Assembly: GCF_037622515.1 (NCBI RefSeq)
Contig: NZ_JBBJCN010000001.1
Location: 1,054,001-1,118,000 of the forward strand
Direction: 5' to 3'
Source of the DNA: Paradesertivirga superstes
Lineage (GTDB): Bacteria; Bacteroidota; Bacteroidia; Sphingobacteriales; Sphingobacteriaceae
Length of the DNA stretch: 64,000 bases
Under the pieces are notes generated by a model that saw only the letters and a list, made by a program, of their open reading frames with translations, was not told the origin of the DNA and ran no database searches. Each line of letters starts with the position of its first letter. Position 1 is the stretch's first letter. This document shows, one piece after another, positions 6,040 to 15,443 of the stretch. Made by a program: the position numbers and the translations under genes.

Positions 6040-8865
6040 CTATCGAGATTTTATTATCAAGCTATCTAATTTCATAGGGGGCAGGCTAAATACCACGGTA
6101 TCGTTTCGCTTATTTCTCTTACCCTTTACAACTAAATCACCATTCTCACCTACAAGTGAAATTTCTTTTACGCTTCTATAATTATCTGGAATAGCAAAAA
6201 TCACTGGCTTATCGGAAGTAAAGGAAAGGGAATTTCCGTTTATTGTTAAAGATACAGTTGTGGGAGTTATAGACCGAATTGTGTAAGCTCCGCATTCTAT
6301 TTCTGTCCCATTACCCAAAAACAGTTGCTGCACTCCTTGCTCAGTTACTCTTATCAGACCAAACGTACCCAGTACTTTCAAATCTGCATAAATCATTTTC
6401 GTCATTTCAGCTGAAGAAAACAGGTAATCTTTGTTTCCTGAATTATGTTCAACCAGTAAGCCTACTCCAACTTCGCTTGTATTTTCAATAGCAAACGATG
6501 CGATAGACTTTATGGATGAGCCCGCTTTATCGGTAGGTTCATAAATTGCTACGAATGGTCGGGTCCAGGCTTCGCCACTTTGGCGAACTACAACTGCCGG
6601 CATGGGAAGTTTAGCAATTGAATCTGCTACTAGTCCTCTGCTTACTGCCTTGGATGGAGGAGTTTTAACTTTAAATACTTCCCTGTCAGGGTAACCTTTC
6701 ATCCACATATTCATGGCCAATGGCTCTTTTCCAGGGAGCTTAAGTTTAAAAATAGCGCTAAAATCATTACTGGTGCTAGCAGAGCTTTTGTCGTAGATAT
6801 AATCGTAAGCAAAAAGATCGCCATCAGCGAAAGCAAGCTTTTCTGTTGGAGCAAGAGCAAGAGATTTGCCTTGTCTATCATTCAAAATTAATTCCTGGCC
6901 GAGATTATGATAAAAATAGTCATGGCGTTTATCTCCTCCCTCTTTTTTTCTTGACCGGAAGATATCCACATAATATCCTGCTGTTGAGTCTATTCTTACG
7001 ATGCTCATTAAGCGACGTTGATCAGCATTCGTTTCGGGTTCTAAAAAGTAGACGTCCGAATAAGTTACGGTTGGAATTGATACAGACTTCTGACCGCTTG
7101 CAGGATATCCACTTTTTAAATCGAATCCATGATTACTTCTCATTTCAGGATAAGAAGAAATGCCATCTACCACAACAGTATTATGAGCAGGAAATTGAGA
7201 ATAATATTCCTTATAGTCTGGCTGAAAATACGAGGTCCCAATACCTTTCTCAGCTCCCATCACTGTACCTTTTCCGAAAAGTTCCATAGCAATCCCGTTA
7301 GCATGTGCGTGATTACCTTCTGATCCGGCCTGAGATATCATTAAACCATAATAAGGGTCAAGGCCACTGCGCTGTACAACGTAACTCACATTAGGCGCAT
7401 AAAAAGACGAACTTATGAAATCCCCTGGCTTAGCGGCTTTAATATCTTGTTTAAGAACGACAGCTTCGGAAGCAAATAAAGACGTGAAATTACCAGATAC
7501 CCTATGAGTGCCATTTGAACTCGCTCCACCTAAAGCTTCCATTGTCTTTATAAACTTGGTGTACATTTTTTCCTGTTCTGGTTTATTATTCTTTTGTGCA
7601 TTGTCAACCAGCTTATAAGCGGATTCTAAAGGAAGCCTGCTGTGATATGTATCACCGAATCCTACCGTATATCCGTTAGGGAACAAATACTCAGGAATAA
7701 CTAAAACAGCTTTTTTCAAAACAGGCAGCTGCTCAAGCAAATCTATATTCAATACCTGATCAAATAAGGACACGAATTCTATAAAATCTTTCATTACTCC
7801 AAAAGCATACCCGGGACTTTCGTTCCAGAAACCAGTATTCATATCATAGCCGTAATTAATAAGTTTGGGCAACGACCACTGCCTGATGGCATTTTTATTG
7901 AAGATTTCATTGAGGTAATAGTGAGAGCCTCTTCCGTCTGCATAATTTCCATCATTTTCGAGCACCAAAGCTATAATAGCAACAAAACGTGCTTCGAATA
8001 AGTTCCAGTTGTTGAAAGGGACGCCATTCTTAATAATGATATCGGCCCACTTTTTTAAGGTCTCAACATACATACCGTGCTTATCTTTTGCATTCTTTTC
8101 AATATAGCTATGCAAGAAATCATACGTACCGGTCAACTCATTCAACACACCTTCATGTATCACTTCAAAAGAAGTTAAGCCCACCAGTGTTTGATTATGG
8201 CTATGGTTGAGATCGATAGGCTCTTTTCGGTAATACATCCCGGTCATGTACGTATCAAAAAGATCGAATGCAAATTTCCCGTACTTCTCTTCACCTGTAT
8301 ACCAATATAGAAACGCGGCAGATTGCGCCATTCCCATTATCTGACTATTAATCGATTCAATTATTCTTCCGCTTTTGGACTGTTCGGCCCATTCCATCGG
8401 ACGACCTGGTTTTGTAGTATTTATCAAATAAATACCTTTAGTGTCGTCCATATACGGTTGCAGATCCTCCAGTTTTGGAGCGGCATAAATCGTTTGATTA
8501 TCCCTGGTTCCGGTAAAGCGCACGGTAGGAACCGGAGCTTCGCCACTGGCGTGCGAATACACTCCACCTTTAATATAAACATCGGTAGCTTTAGACTTCC
8601 AATACATCTGCAAACGGGAAACGATCCATTGCGGATCTGTTTGATGTCGCCTTACGTAAGGATCGATAGTAGATTTAACCTTTTCGAATGTATTTTTCGC
8701 CCATTCCTTGTCTGCAATCAGCTTCTCAAGATTTGATTTACCGGTTTTGGCATTCACCAGTAAACGCGGGTGCTCTGAGGACAAAACAGCGGGTATTTTT
8801 ATTTGCTGCGCGAATGCCGGTGCTGCTAAAAAAAACAAAAAGCCGGTAATTAAAGCCTTACTCAT
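6040..8865 (-). CDS. Heparinase II/III-type polysaccharide lyase
   Basis: The 941-residue product is exported (signal MSKALITGFLFFLAAPAFA). The N-terminal half is an alpha-toroid: SSEHPRLLV and RLQMYWKS open it, NHSHNQTLVG lies near residue 220, and NWNLFEARFVA and NESPGYAFG follow. The C-terminal half is the heparinase II/III beta-sandwich, with SEGNHAHANGIAMELFG near residue 515 followed by FPAHNTVVVDG. The NHSHN, NESPGY and NHAHANG blocks carry the Asn, His and Tyr that such lyases use for beta-elimination at a uronate. The exact PL family (PL12, 15, 17, 21, 33, 35, 37) and substrate cannot be fixed by eye. It lies 13 bp downstream of the GH43 gene and is last in that operator-led unit. 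A truncated paralog lies at 46155-46466. Confidence 0.8.
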   Translation of the reverse strand: MSKALITGFLFFLAAPAFAQQIKIPAVLSSEHPRLLVNAKTGKSNLEKLIADKEWAKNTFEKVKSTIDPYVRRHQTDPQWIVSRLQMYWKSKATDVYIKGGVYSHASGEAPVPTVRFTGTRDNQTIYAAPKLEDLQPYMDDTKGIYLINTTKPGRPMEWAEQSKSGRIIESINSQIMGMAQSAAFLYWYTGEEKYGKFAFDLFDTYMTGMYYRKEPIDLNHSHNQTLVGLTSFEVIHEGVLNELTGTYDFLHSYIEKNAKDKHGMYVETLKKWADIIIKNGVPFNNWNLFEARFVAIIALVLENDGNYADGRGSHYYLNEIFNKNAIRQWSLPKLINYGYDMNTGFWNESPGYAFGVMKDFIEFVSLFDQVLNIDLLEQLPVLKKAVLVIPEYLFPNGYTVGFGDTYHSRLPLESAYKLVDNAQKNNKPEQEKMYTKFIKTMEALGGASSNGTHRVSGNFTSLFASEAVVLKQDIKAAKPGDFISSSFYAPNVSYVVQRSGLDPYYGLMISQAGSEGNHAHANGIAMELFGKGTVMGAEKGIGTSYFQPDYKEYYSQFPAHNTVVVDGISSYPEMRSNHGFDLKSGYPASGQKSVSIPTVTYSDVYFLEPETNADQRRLMSIVRIDSTAGYYVDIFRSRKKEGGDKRHDYFYHNLGQELILNDRQGKSLALAPTEKLAFADGDLFAYDYIYDKSSASTSNDFSAIFKLKLPGKEPLAMNMWMKGYPDREVFKVKTPPSKAVSRGLVADSIAKLPMPAVVVRQSGEAWTRPFVAIYEPTDKAGSSIKSIASFAIENTSEVGVGLLVEHNSGNKDYLFSSAEMTKMIYADLKVLGTFGLIRVTEQGVQQLFLGNGTEIECGAYTIRSITPTTVSLTINGNSLSFTSDKPVIFAIPDNYRSVKEISLVGENGDLVVKGKRNKRNDTVVFSLPPMKLDSLIIKSR

Positions 8866-8878
8866 ATTATGAAATATT

Positions 8879-10546
8879 CTATTTTTCTATCCTGAACCAA
8901 TCCACATCCGCATATCCACCGGTGCGTACATCGGCCTTACTTGTCGCAAACACACCCACTTTCGCTCCGATCCATTTATCCGGTTTCGCCTGAAAGGGAG
9001 TACCGAGAGTTTTAAAATTTATTCCATCTTGGCTATAACTGAAGGTACACATAGCATCGGGCGATTTAACGTTTACCCGCAAATACACTTCTTTTTTCGC
9101 GAGTTGCGCTTCTGCGATTATTTTTTCTTCCTTATTACTTAATGCTTCCGTACAAACTACATGAGATACCCGGAATCCTTTTTCATTTTTCGATATCGCT
9201 AAATATGAGTAATCATTCCCCATAATTAATAAGCCCGCCTTTTTACTTTGCCAGACATCCCATTCAATGTTTAATTCAATTTTTGTTGTCGCGGTAAATT
9301 CTGGTGCCGGAAACTTTTGAAGCAATAAGTTTGGTACCGGCCATAGATTAACAGAACCTACAGGTTGCGGAAATGCAAACATGCGTAACACTCCCTCATT
9401 TTGAATAGGCATGCTCCATGTTACTTTCGGATTCGCATGCCACTGCCACTGTAATCCCAGGGCATCAGAGTTAAATTCATCACTTTTTATAGGAGTATTT
9501 ACGGGATATATCTTACCTACGTTTGGCTTTCTAAAGGACAATACCGGCTCACCTTTGCCATCTCCATCTTTATCCATCCCCATTACGGGCCAGCCATTAA
9601 TCCAGTTTACTGGCTGCAAATGAAGAATTCTTCCGTACGCGCCCCGATCCTGGAAATGCAGGAACCAGGACTCACCAGTCTGGGTGTCAACCAATGCACC
9701 CTGATGAGGCCCATTGATCTGGGTACTTCCTTGTTCTAAAACTACCTTTTCTTCGTACGGGCCATAGATGTTTTTAGATCTTAATATTAGTTGCCAACCC
9801 GTAGCCACACCACCTGCCGGAGCAAAAATATAGTAGTAGCCGTTCCTCTTATAAATTTTAGGACCTTCAACTGCGTGGTGAAAATCATGACCGCTAAACA
9901 CATTTCGCCCTTCATCAATTACAGCTGTGCCTCCCGTATTCATCCGGTAAACTGTAAGCAGACTATTTACACCCGCCCGGCTACCTGCCCAGGCTATACT
10001 CAAATAAGCTTTGCCGTCTTCATCCCAGTAAGGACTCGGGTCAATAATACCTTTACCCTGAAGCATTAAGAGCGGCTTAGACCACTCCCCTGCCGGGTCT
10101 TTAGTTTTGATCATGTAAATCCCATAGTCAGGATCAGGATAATAAATATAAAACTCGCCTTTTTGGAATTTTATAGAAGGCGCCCAAACGCCTTTGCCAT
10201 GCTGCGGAACATCAAACACATCACTTGGAACTTGCTTCTTGAGTGCATAATTTATGATTCGCCAGTTTACTAAATCTTTGGAATGAAGAATCGGAAGGCC
10301 GGGGGTACAGTTAAAACTGGACGAAACTAAATAGTAATCATCGCCAACGCGAATAGCATCAGGGTCAGAATAATCAGCAAATAAAACAGGGTTCTTGTAA
10401 GTGCCATCCCCGTTATCTGAAACCCAAACCTGTGATACATAATTTTGGGGAGGGATGAAAGAGTTTTTATGACTAAGAGCACAGGCGTTTAGTAAAACTA
10501 GACTAAAAAAACTTAATCTTTTAAAAAAAAGCAATCTGCAAGACAT
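8879..10546 (-). CDS. GH43 lipoprotein (beta-xylosidase/arabinofuranosidase type)
   Basis: The 555-residue product starts with a lipoprotein signal whose lipobox is LLNAC (Cys22). The five-bladed propeller carries all three GH43 catalytic residues: general base Asp61 in YSDPDAIRVG, pKa modulator Asp169 in GIIDPSPYW, and general acid Glu227 in HAVEGPK. A C-terminal beta-sandwich from about residue 350 (IKSDEFNSDALGLQWQW to VDWFRIEK) is the extra domain of XynB-like subfamilies such as GH43_12. It should remove alpha-L-arabinofuranose or beta-D-xylose side groups, in the periplasm or at the surface. It is first in a two-gene unit with the heparinase-type lyase, and an operator with a TATGTTTG box lies 150-180 bp upstream. 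Confidence 0.85.
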   Translation of the reverse strand: MSCRLLFFKRLSFFSLVLLNACALSHKNSFIPPQNYVSQVWVSDNGDGTYKNPVLFADYSDPDAIRVGDDYYLVSSSFNCTPGLPILHSKDLVNWRIINYALKKQVPSDVFDVPQHGKGVWAPSIKFQKGEFYIYYPDPDYGIYMIKTKDPAGEWSKPLLMLQGKGIIDPSPYWDEDGKAYLSIAWAGSRAGVNSLLTVYRMNTGGTAVIDEGRNVFSGHDFHHAVEGPKIYKRNGYYYIFAPAGGVATGWQLILRSKNIYGPYEEKVVLEQGSTQINGPHQGALVDTQTGESWFLHFQDRGAYGRILHLQPVNWINGWPVMGMDKDGDGKGEPVLSFRKPNVGKIYPVNTPIKSDEFNSDALGLQWQWHANPKVTWSMPIQNEGVLRMFAFPQPVGSVNLWPVPNLLLQKFPAPEFTATTKIELNIEWDVWQSKKAGLLIMGNDYSYLAISKNEKGFRVSHVVCTEALSNKEEKIIAEAQLAKKEVYLRVNVKSPDAMCTFSYSQDGINFKTLGTPFQAKPDKWIGAKVGVFATSKADVRTGGYADVDWFRIEK

Positions 10547-10698
10547 ACTTGATATTTGTTATTAGCGACACGAACAAAACCTCTATAGATTCGATAAAAA
10601 CCCCGACCTATTGTGGGAATACAAAAAGCCGGGGAACTAACCAATTTATAGAGAAAATTTTAATACTATGTCGTTTTATAAAACTCGGTTTACTGAAC

Positions 10699-10726
10699 CA
10701 AACATAACAAACTAAATCGATTTAGT
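10699..10726 (-). promoter_or_regulatory. LacI-type operator and promoter for GH43-lyase
   Basis: The perfect 16-bp palindrome ACTAAATCGATTTAGT occupies 10711-10726. Downstream on the minus strand, 4 nt away, is TATGTTTG (10706-10699), a match to the Bacteroidota -7 box TAnnTTTG. Confidence 0.75.
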
Positions 10727-11151
10727 AAGATTTATTTTCATTTGAAGGTTTAAAACTTTGACTACCGGCTACCGGAAATAGAAGCTGAAGAAACAAAAGC
10801 CTTCTAGAGAATTTTTTCTTAAACTCTTGATCAGTAGGTAAAGCTAAATAAACAAATAGGTTTAGCCGATGTTTCCTGTGTACTGGAAGAAACAAGTCGT
10901 GTTACTCGGTGGTTCTGAATAAAGCCACTTCTTCGTTTCACTAAATAAAAACATAGCTCAACAGGCTCAGCCTTTTCACCTATTGTCCCTCGTTTCTCCC
11001 CTATTGACCTAAAAGAAACCAACTAATTTAAATACCTGATATTATATAACAATTACATCAAAATTTACTGACTGAGTTGCGATGTCGGACAGGTGCATTA
11101 ACTCTTGTTTAAAGACACCTTAGAGCCTAAAGTTTCAATTCAAAAACCTCA
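10727..11151. other. Gene-free spacer
   Basis: This lies between the GH43 operator and the end of the kinase gene. It has short chance frames but nothing with family resemblance. No clear terminator for the kinase gene was found. Confidence 0.4.
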
Positions 11152-12033
11152 TTAAGAGGCCACATTAGTTCCAAACCCAGTTAGTGACCCTTCAATCATA
11201 TGATAATTCACCAAATCAGGAAGAGGAGTTTTTATAATTTTTCCTACTTCCATTCCCCACTCTTTCGCGACTTCAGTCAAAATCCCAGAGAAACTATATC
11301 CAACAGATCCTACACAGTTAAAAGTATAATCTTCATATTTTGGATATCTTGAGACAATTTTTCTAAAAAAATCATCAAAAGAGCTTTTCACGACATCTCT
11401 TACGTAAGTATTACTGAGATTAGCATCATTAATAAACCTACTAAATCCAGCACAATAGCGATTAGCGAGAGGCTTGCTATAAACTGCTTCATGAATATCA
11501 TCAACTGTTAACTGATAAATTTCCTTAAAGCTAGCAGATATTTCAACAGGCATCTGACCCCGTATATAGTCTATCAATAGTTTTTTACCTATATAAAAAC
11601 CGCTGCCCTCATCTCCCAGAATATGAGCACCAGAATCGATATGATGTGTTATATTTTTGCCGTTATATAAACATGAATTAGTTCCGGTCCCGAGAATAGC
11701 CGCAAACCCTGAATTAACGCCTAATAAAGCTCTGGCTGATGCCAGCAGATCATGTCCAACAAATACAACACTATTAAGAAAGATATCTCCCAGCGCGTCT
11801 TTAATCACTTTGGCCTTGCTCTCATTCTGAACTCCTGCACCATAAAAATAAATCCCCCTAATGTCCGACGGGTTCAGTCCGGCAGGCAATTTGCGTGTTA
11901 ATGAGGCAATGATATATTCGCTGCTTACAAAATAAGGATTATAGCCTTCTGTTTCGAAATAAGATCTTTCTTGAACACTGTCAATCACACACCAACTTGT
12001 TTTAGTGGATCCTCCGTCAGCAATTAATATCAT
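11152..12033 (-). CDS. BadF/NagK-type sugar kinase
   Basis: The 293-residue cytoplasmic protein has the ASKHA (actin-like ATPase) fold of the BadF/BcrA/N-acetylglucosamine-kinase family. DGGSTKTSW at residues 6-14 is the phosphate-1 loop, AAILGTGTNSCLY near 115 is phosphate-2, and DEGSGFYIGKK follows the hinge. Family members phosphorylate amino sugars or act as ATPase activators. In this locus a hexose or hexosamine product is the likely substrate, but the sequence does not say which. An operator (12066-12081) starts 33 bp upstream, so it is co-regulated with the locus. The LacI regulator gene ends 95 bp before its start. A decayed paralog of its C-terminus lies at 21980-22217. Confidence 0.75.
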   Translation of the reverse strand: MILIADGGSTKTSWCVIDSVQERSYFETEGYNPYFVSSEYIIASLTRKLPAGLNPSDIRGIYFYGAGVQNESKAKVIKDALGDIFLNSVVFVGHDLLASARALLGVNSGFAAILGTGTNSCLYNGKNITHHIDSGAHILGDEGSGFYIGKKLLIDYIRGQMPVEISASFKEIYQLTVDDIHEAVYSKPLANRYCAGFSRFINDANLSNTYVRDVVKSSFDDFFRKIVSRYPKYEDYTFNCVGSVGYSFSGILTEVAKEWGMEVGKIIKTPLPDLVNYHMIEGSLTGFGTNVAS

Positions 12034-12058
12034 GTATGTTAAAATTAAAAAAGTTAAA

Positions 12059-12081
12059 CAAAAATACTAAATCGGTTTAGT
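12059..12081 (-). promoter_or_regulatory. LacI-type operator overlapping the kinase promoter
   Basis: The 16-bp site ACTAAATCGGTTTAGT (12066-12081) differs from the perfect palindrome at one centre base. The minus-strand box TATTTTTG (12066-12059, TAnnTTTG type) overlaps its downstream end by one base, so a bound regulator would cover the promoter directly. Confidence 0.7.
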
Positions 12082-12128
12082 TATTTTTGCTAAAAAGCTC
12101 CATTATTTTATAAAACCTTTAAAAGCAC

Positions 12129-13160
12129 TTACGCTTCTATGGAAACCTGGCGGGACGAATTTCTTATAATCAAGGACGTAGGAATCACTACTGTGTTTGG
12201 CTCTAACGCTTTAGATGGGGAAGAGAGCTTACTTAAAAGAAGTTTTATAATAGTCTCTGATATTTCTTTAATAGGCTGCGATATGGCAGTTATTGAGGGG
12301 GTAAATAATCTAAATAGGCGGCAGTCATCAAAAACGATAACACCCAGATCATTAGGAATAGACAGACCCAGATCTCGTATTGCTTCGAGTCCCGCATCGG
12401 CAATATAGTTGGTAGCAAAAAAAACCGCGTCAATTCTTTTGTTGGCTTTAAGAAATTCCTCGATTTCATTTACAATCAAACTATGCTCATCATGAAATCC
12501 GATCTTCTTAATATAAGCCTTGTCTTTCCTCTCGTTTATCGCTTGCTGATAACCGTTAAGTCGCTCCTTCATCTGTATTTGTTCTGAGGGAAGCGTTACA
12601 AAGGCAACATTTTTATAGCCATTAACAAAGAAATGCTGAACAGCATTATAAGATGCCTGGAAATTATCTACCACAATATTGTCTGTTTGCAGATCAGGAA
12701 AATATCGGTCGAACAATATTACAGGCAGATTATCATGCATTAACGATTCTATATCTTCCTCAACTCCGGGTGGCGGAGCAATAATATAGCCATCAACCTG
12801 CCTGGTGCGATAAATATGGATCAGCGCTTTGGTTCTTTCGGTATCATTTTCTGTACTACTGTAGATAATTCTGTATCCCTTTTTGTCGGCATCTTCCTCA
12901 ATCATGCGAGCTATACTGGCGAAAAAAGGATCAGAGATATCTTCGACCAACATACCGATAATCTTGGTCTTGCCGGTACGCAACCCCCGTGCAAAGGCAT
13001 TCGGTTTATAGCCTACTTCTTTAATATAGGTTAAAACCTTCTTCTCAAGACTTTCGCTGATATGCTTCTCGCGAGCTTTTCCATTTAAAACAAACGAAAC
13101 AGATGTTTTCGAAATATTCAAATGTTTAGCGATATCTCCTATTGAAATCTTTTTTTTCAT
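12129..13160 (-). CDS. LacI-family transcriptional regulator 1
   Basis: The 343-residue regulator has an N-terminal helix-turn-helix with hinge (MKKKISIGDIAKHLNIS, recognition helix SKTSVSFVLNGKA, YKPNAFARGLRTGK at the hinge). A periplasmic-binding-protein-like sensor follows from about residue 60 (KIIGMLVEDISDPFFASIARMI, VILFDRYFP, GVIVFDDCRLFRLFTPSITAI). It should bind the CG-centred palindrome found ten times in this locus and respond to a sugar from the imported glycan. A paralog at 46841-47884 has nearly the same recognition helix. A third copy survives as a remnant at 38015-38129. No operator lies immediately upstream of this gene. Confidence 0.9.
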   Translation of the reverse strand: MKKKISIGDIAKHLNISKTSVSFVLNGKAREKHISESLEKKVLTYIKEVGYKPNAFARGLRTGKTKIIGMLVEDISDPFFASIARMIEEDADKKGYRIIYSSTENDTERTKALIHIYRTRQVDGYIIAPPPGVEEDIESLMHDNLPVILFDRYFPDLQTDNIVVDNFQASYNAVQHFFVNGYKNVAFVTLPSEQIQMKERLNGYQQAINERKDKAYIKKIGFHDEHSLIVNEIEEFLKANKRIDAVFFATNYIADAGLEAIRDLGLSIPNDLGVIVFDDCRLFRLFTPSITAISQPIKEISETIIKLLLSKLSSPSKALEPNTVVIPTSLIIRNSSRQVSIEA

Positions 13161-13491
13161 CTATATTTCTAATTAATAAAACTTTCTAGAATCATATGAC
13201 ACCTGAAAGTGTAAATACTAATCAGCCTTACAATAATAAATAATTCATCTTACATTAATTATTTTTTATCAAATATCTTCAACACGTTTCAAAAAGTCCT
13301 TTGGTATTTCGTTCCCCTTTATTAATAATGCAACTGGATCTCATTTTTGTCGTGGATAGATTAAGAATTCCATGATTAATGACCGTAGCACCAGAGAAAG
13401 AAATCTGAGGAAATAAACAAGAACTTAAACATGGGTTGGGAGTAACCTTTATTTTTTCGGACTTTTCGATTTAATCTTCAGAGAATTTGAT
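13161..13491. other. Gene-free spacer upstream of LacI regulator 1
   Basis: This is an A+T-rich spacer that should contain the promoter of LacI regulator 1. I see no copy of the 16-bp operator, so autoregulation by this site is not indicated. Confidence 0.4.
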
Positions 13492-13517
13492 CCCCACATC
13501 CTTTTAAGTATGTGGGG
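13492..13517 (-). terminator. Hairpin after the SusC1 operon
   Basis: An 8-bp stem CCCCACAT / ATGTGGGG with a 10-nt loop lies 21 bp past the last stop of the SusC1-SusD1 operon. No strong T run follows on the minus strand, so it may be an RNA-stabilising or weak terminator hairpin. Confidence 0.5.
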
Positions 13518-13537
13518 AACTTATATTCAAAACATGC

Positions 13538-14389
13538 TTAAAAGGAACGTACTGCTCTAACAGCAAAATTAAATCTCTCTTTAAATGTATTATTTATCCA
13601 TACCGTCTGCCCATCATATGCTTTCATGTTTGTAAAATTGGCTGAATCTTTTTTATAGGGATCAAAATATATAAAATATGCATGGCTTATAGGTGTGCCT
13701 GAACCAGTATTGTGACTATTATATTCTGTAGAACACCAATAATTAGTTTCCTTAAGCCCTCCAATCTTATCTTTTCTTGAGCGAATTATTGCAAGTTCTT
13801 CAACACTTGGAAGATACCAGTCTGTGTATCCTCCGCCATTATATTTTTTGGCCCACCAAGCAGCATAATCACCCTCTCCACCCATTGACGTAATAATCTT
13901 ATCGGTATTTGCTAACCCTGTTCCAAGTGGAATTGCAGTACCAACAATTACAAGCTTACCGTTACTCCAGGGAGCGTAAGCTACATCCTGATCGGAGATC
14001 ACCATACCCCCGCCAGTAGCATTTAGATAAAATATTACACCGCCTTGATGCCATTGTCCTATTTCTAACTGTCCTTCAGTAAGTACTTTAAAGGTCGCTT
14101 CAACTGCACCAGCGGAAAAACCTCCAGAAGTAGATTGAGTAGCGGTTATAGTTGTTTCTCCAATACCGTTTATCGTGACAGTATTATCTGATATCGAAGC
14201 CACTGCCGAATTACTGCTTGTGTAACTGAACGATCCATCACTATCGCTTAGTGGAGGTGTAATAATAAAAGGTGTTTCATTTACCGCCCTGGCATTCACT
14301 GTGAACGATAAACTCGGGGGTATCCCTTCTTCTTTTTTACAAGACATTACCCCTAAAATTGAGAGAAATATTAAAGTTAATTTTTTCAT
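13538..14389 (-). CDS. Surface lipoprotein: Ig-like domain plus DUF1566-like domain
   Basis: I chose the ATG at 14389 because it gives a lipoprotein signal with lipobox GVMSC (MKKLTLIFLSILGVMSCKKE). The 283-residue product has an Ig-like repeat at about residues 22-100 (PSLSFTVNARAVNE ... TITATQSTSGG), similar to the repeats in the 1976-aa lyase of this locus. A C-terminal domain follows with GQWHQGGVIFYLNATGGG, DWYLPSVEELAII, YWCSTEYNS and FNFAVRAVRSF. Those blocks are typical of DUF1566/Lcl-type domains. It is last in the SusC1-SusD1-DUF5017 operon, the usual place of a surface glycan-binding protein. A glycan-binding role is inferred from position. Confidence 0.7.
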   Translation of the reverse strand: MKKLTLIFLSILGVMSCKKEEGIPPSLSFTVNARAVNETPFIITPPLSDSDGSFSYTSSNSAVASISDNTVTINGIGETTITATQSTSGGFSAGAVEATFKVLTEGQLEIGQWHQGGVIFYLNATGGGMVISDQDVAYAPWSNGKLVIVGTAIPLGTGLANTDKIITSMGGEGDYAAWWAKKYNGGGYTDWYLPSVEELAIIRSRKDKIGGLKETNYWCSTEYNSHNTGSGTPISHAYFIYFDPYKKDSANFTNMKAYDGQTVWINNTFKERFNFAVRAVRSF

Positions 14390-14476
14390 ATTATTAATAT
14401 TAAAAATGAAATTGTGATTACACACCTTACTAGGTGCTGAATATAGTCATTGGATTCACTAATGTTAATCCTGACT

Positions 14477-15433
14477 TTACTCAATAGTAAGTGTCAACCG
14501 TTTAACAGTTGACTTTGAACCCCCTTCAACAGTTGAATTCACTGCGACAAAGGTTACATTATAGGTTCCGGGAGAGGTATATTTATACCGGTATGAATTC
14601 ACAACATCCAATCTCTTCTTTATATAAACTCCCCGATCAAGAATAATACTCGACATCTTAAAAGGCCTTGAAATCAACCAATCCTCATCACTAAGACCAT
14701 CCACGCCGGTAGGAAAAGTTGAAGTTGCGTCAAGGTTCCATTTTAATGAATCTTTAACAGAACTCCCTTTAAAACTGTATGCATTGAAACCGGCCAACCG
14801 GTTATCGTTAGCGGAAGTAACATTATTTGTGGTTATTCCATTGAAGTAAACCAAGCCATTTGAACCTATATTATTGAACTTAAAATTAGACATTTGCCAT
14901 GCTCTTGCTTTTGAAGTAGCAGATGAAGGACTGCTCTTATATCTGAATGCGACAAAGAACGTATCCCTTGGACTTCGAAAGTCCGAAACGTCGAACAGAC
15001 TTGTAACAACAGATGTACTTGTTACAGAAGGCCAGGTGACTCTGTTAGAAATGTCGATCCAATTCCCATTCACAACACTGGCGGAATCGTTCCACTTTCC
15101 ATTAAATTCGTTGGAAACGAATACGCTCAGATTTCTTGGCTGATTGATAGCAGCGTTGGTGAAATTATCATTATACTTAACTGCAAACCCTAGTTGATTT
15201 GTGGCTTGAGGATCAGTAATTCTTTCCAACTTATCATATTCCTTTCCTGGCTGCCCTGAATAAAAAGTAATCATATCCGGGTCACCTTTAAGAGTAAATA
15301 CAATATCTTCTGCCACAGCAAAAGTTGTTTTTTCTACAGTTACATCGAAATCCGGAGCTTCTAGAGCTGCTTCTTTGCAACCATATATTGAAGCCATAAA
15401 ATAAATTGGTAAAAGAAATTTATAATTTTTCAT
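14477..15433 (-). CDS. DUF5017 surface lipoprotein
   Basis: The ATG at 15433 gives a lipoprotein signal (MKNYKFLLPIYFMASIYGC, lipobox IYGC) and sits 10 bp after the SusD stop. An upstream ATG would overlap SusD and lacks a signal. The 318-residue product opens with a PKD/Ig-like strand set (FDVTVEKTTFAVAEDIVFTLKGDPDMITFYSG). A jelly-roll region follows with WIDISNRVTWP, DTFFVAFRYKS, DEDWLISRPFKMS and a final YKYTSPGTYNVTFVA Ig strand. This order is that of DUF5017 proteins, which commonly follow SusD in Bacteroidota. The inferred role is glycan capture at the cell surface for the SusC1/D1 importer. Confidence 0.75.
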   Translation of the reverse strand: MKNYKFLLPIYFMASIYGCKEAALEAPDFDVTVEKTTFAVAEDIVFTLKGDPDMITFYSGQPGKEYDKLERITDPQATNQLGFAVKYNDNFTNAAINQPRNLSVFVSNEFNGKWNDSASVVNGNWIDISNRVTWPSVTSTSVVTSLFDVSDFRSPRDTFFVAFRYKSSPSSATSKARAWQMSNFKFNNIGSNGLVYFNGITTNNVTSANDNRLAGFNAYSFKGSSVKDSLKWNLDATSTFPTGVDGLSDEDWLISRPFKMSSIILDRGVYIKKRLDVVNSYRYKYTSPGTYNVTFVAVNSTVEGGSKSTVKRLTLTIE

Positions 15434-15443
15434 CTTTTTTAGT

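Noticed and set aside
10831..11022. A 63-codon frame between kinase and GH43 operator
   Set aside because: Arg/Ser-rich random-looking translation without homology pattern.
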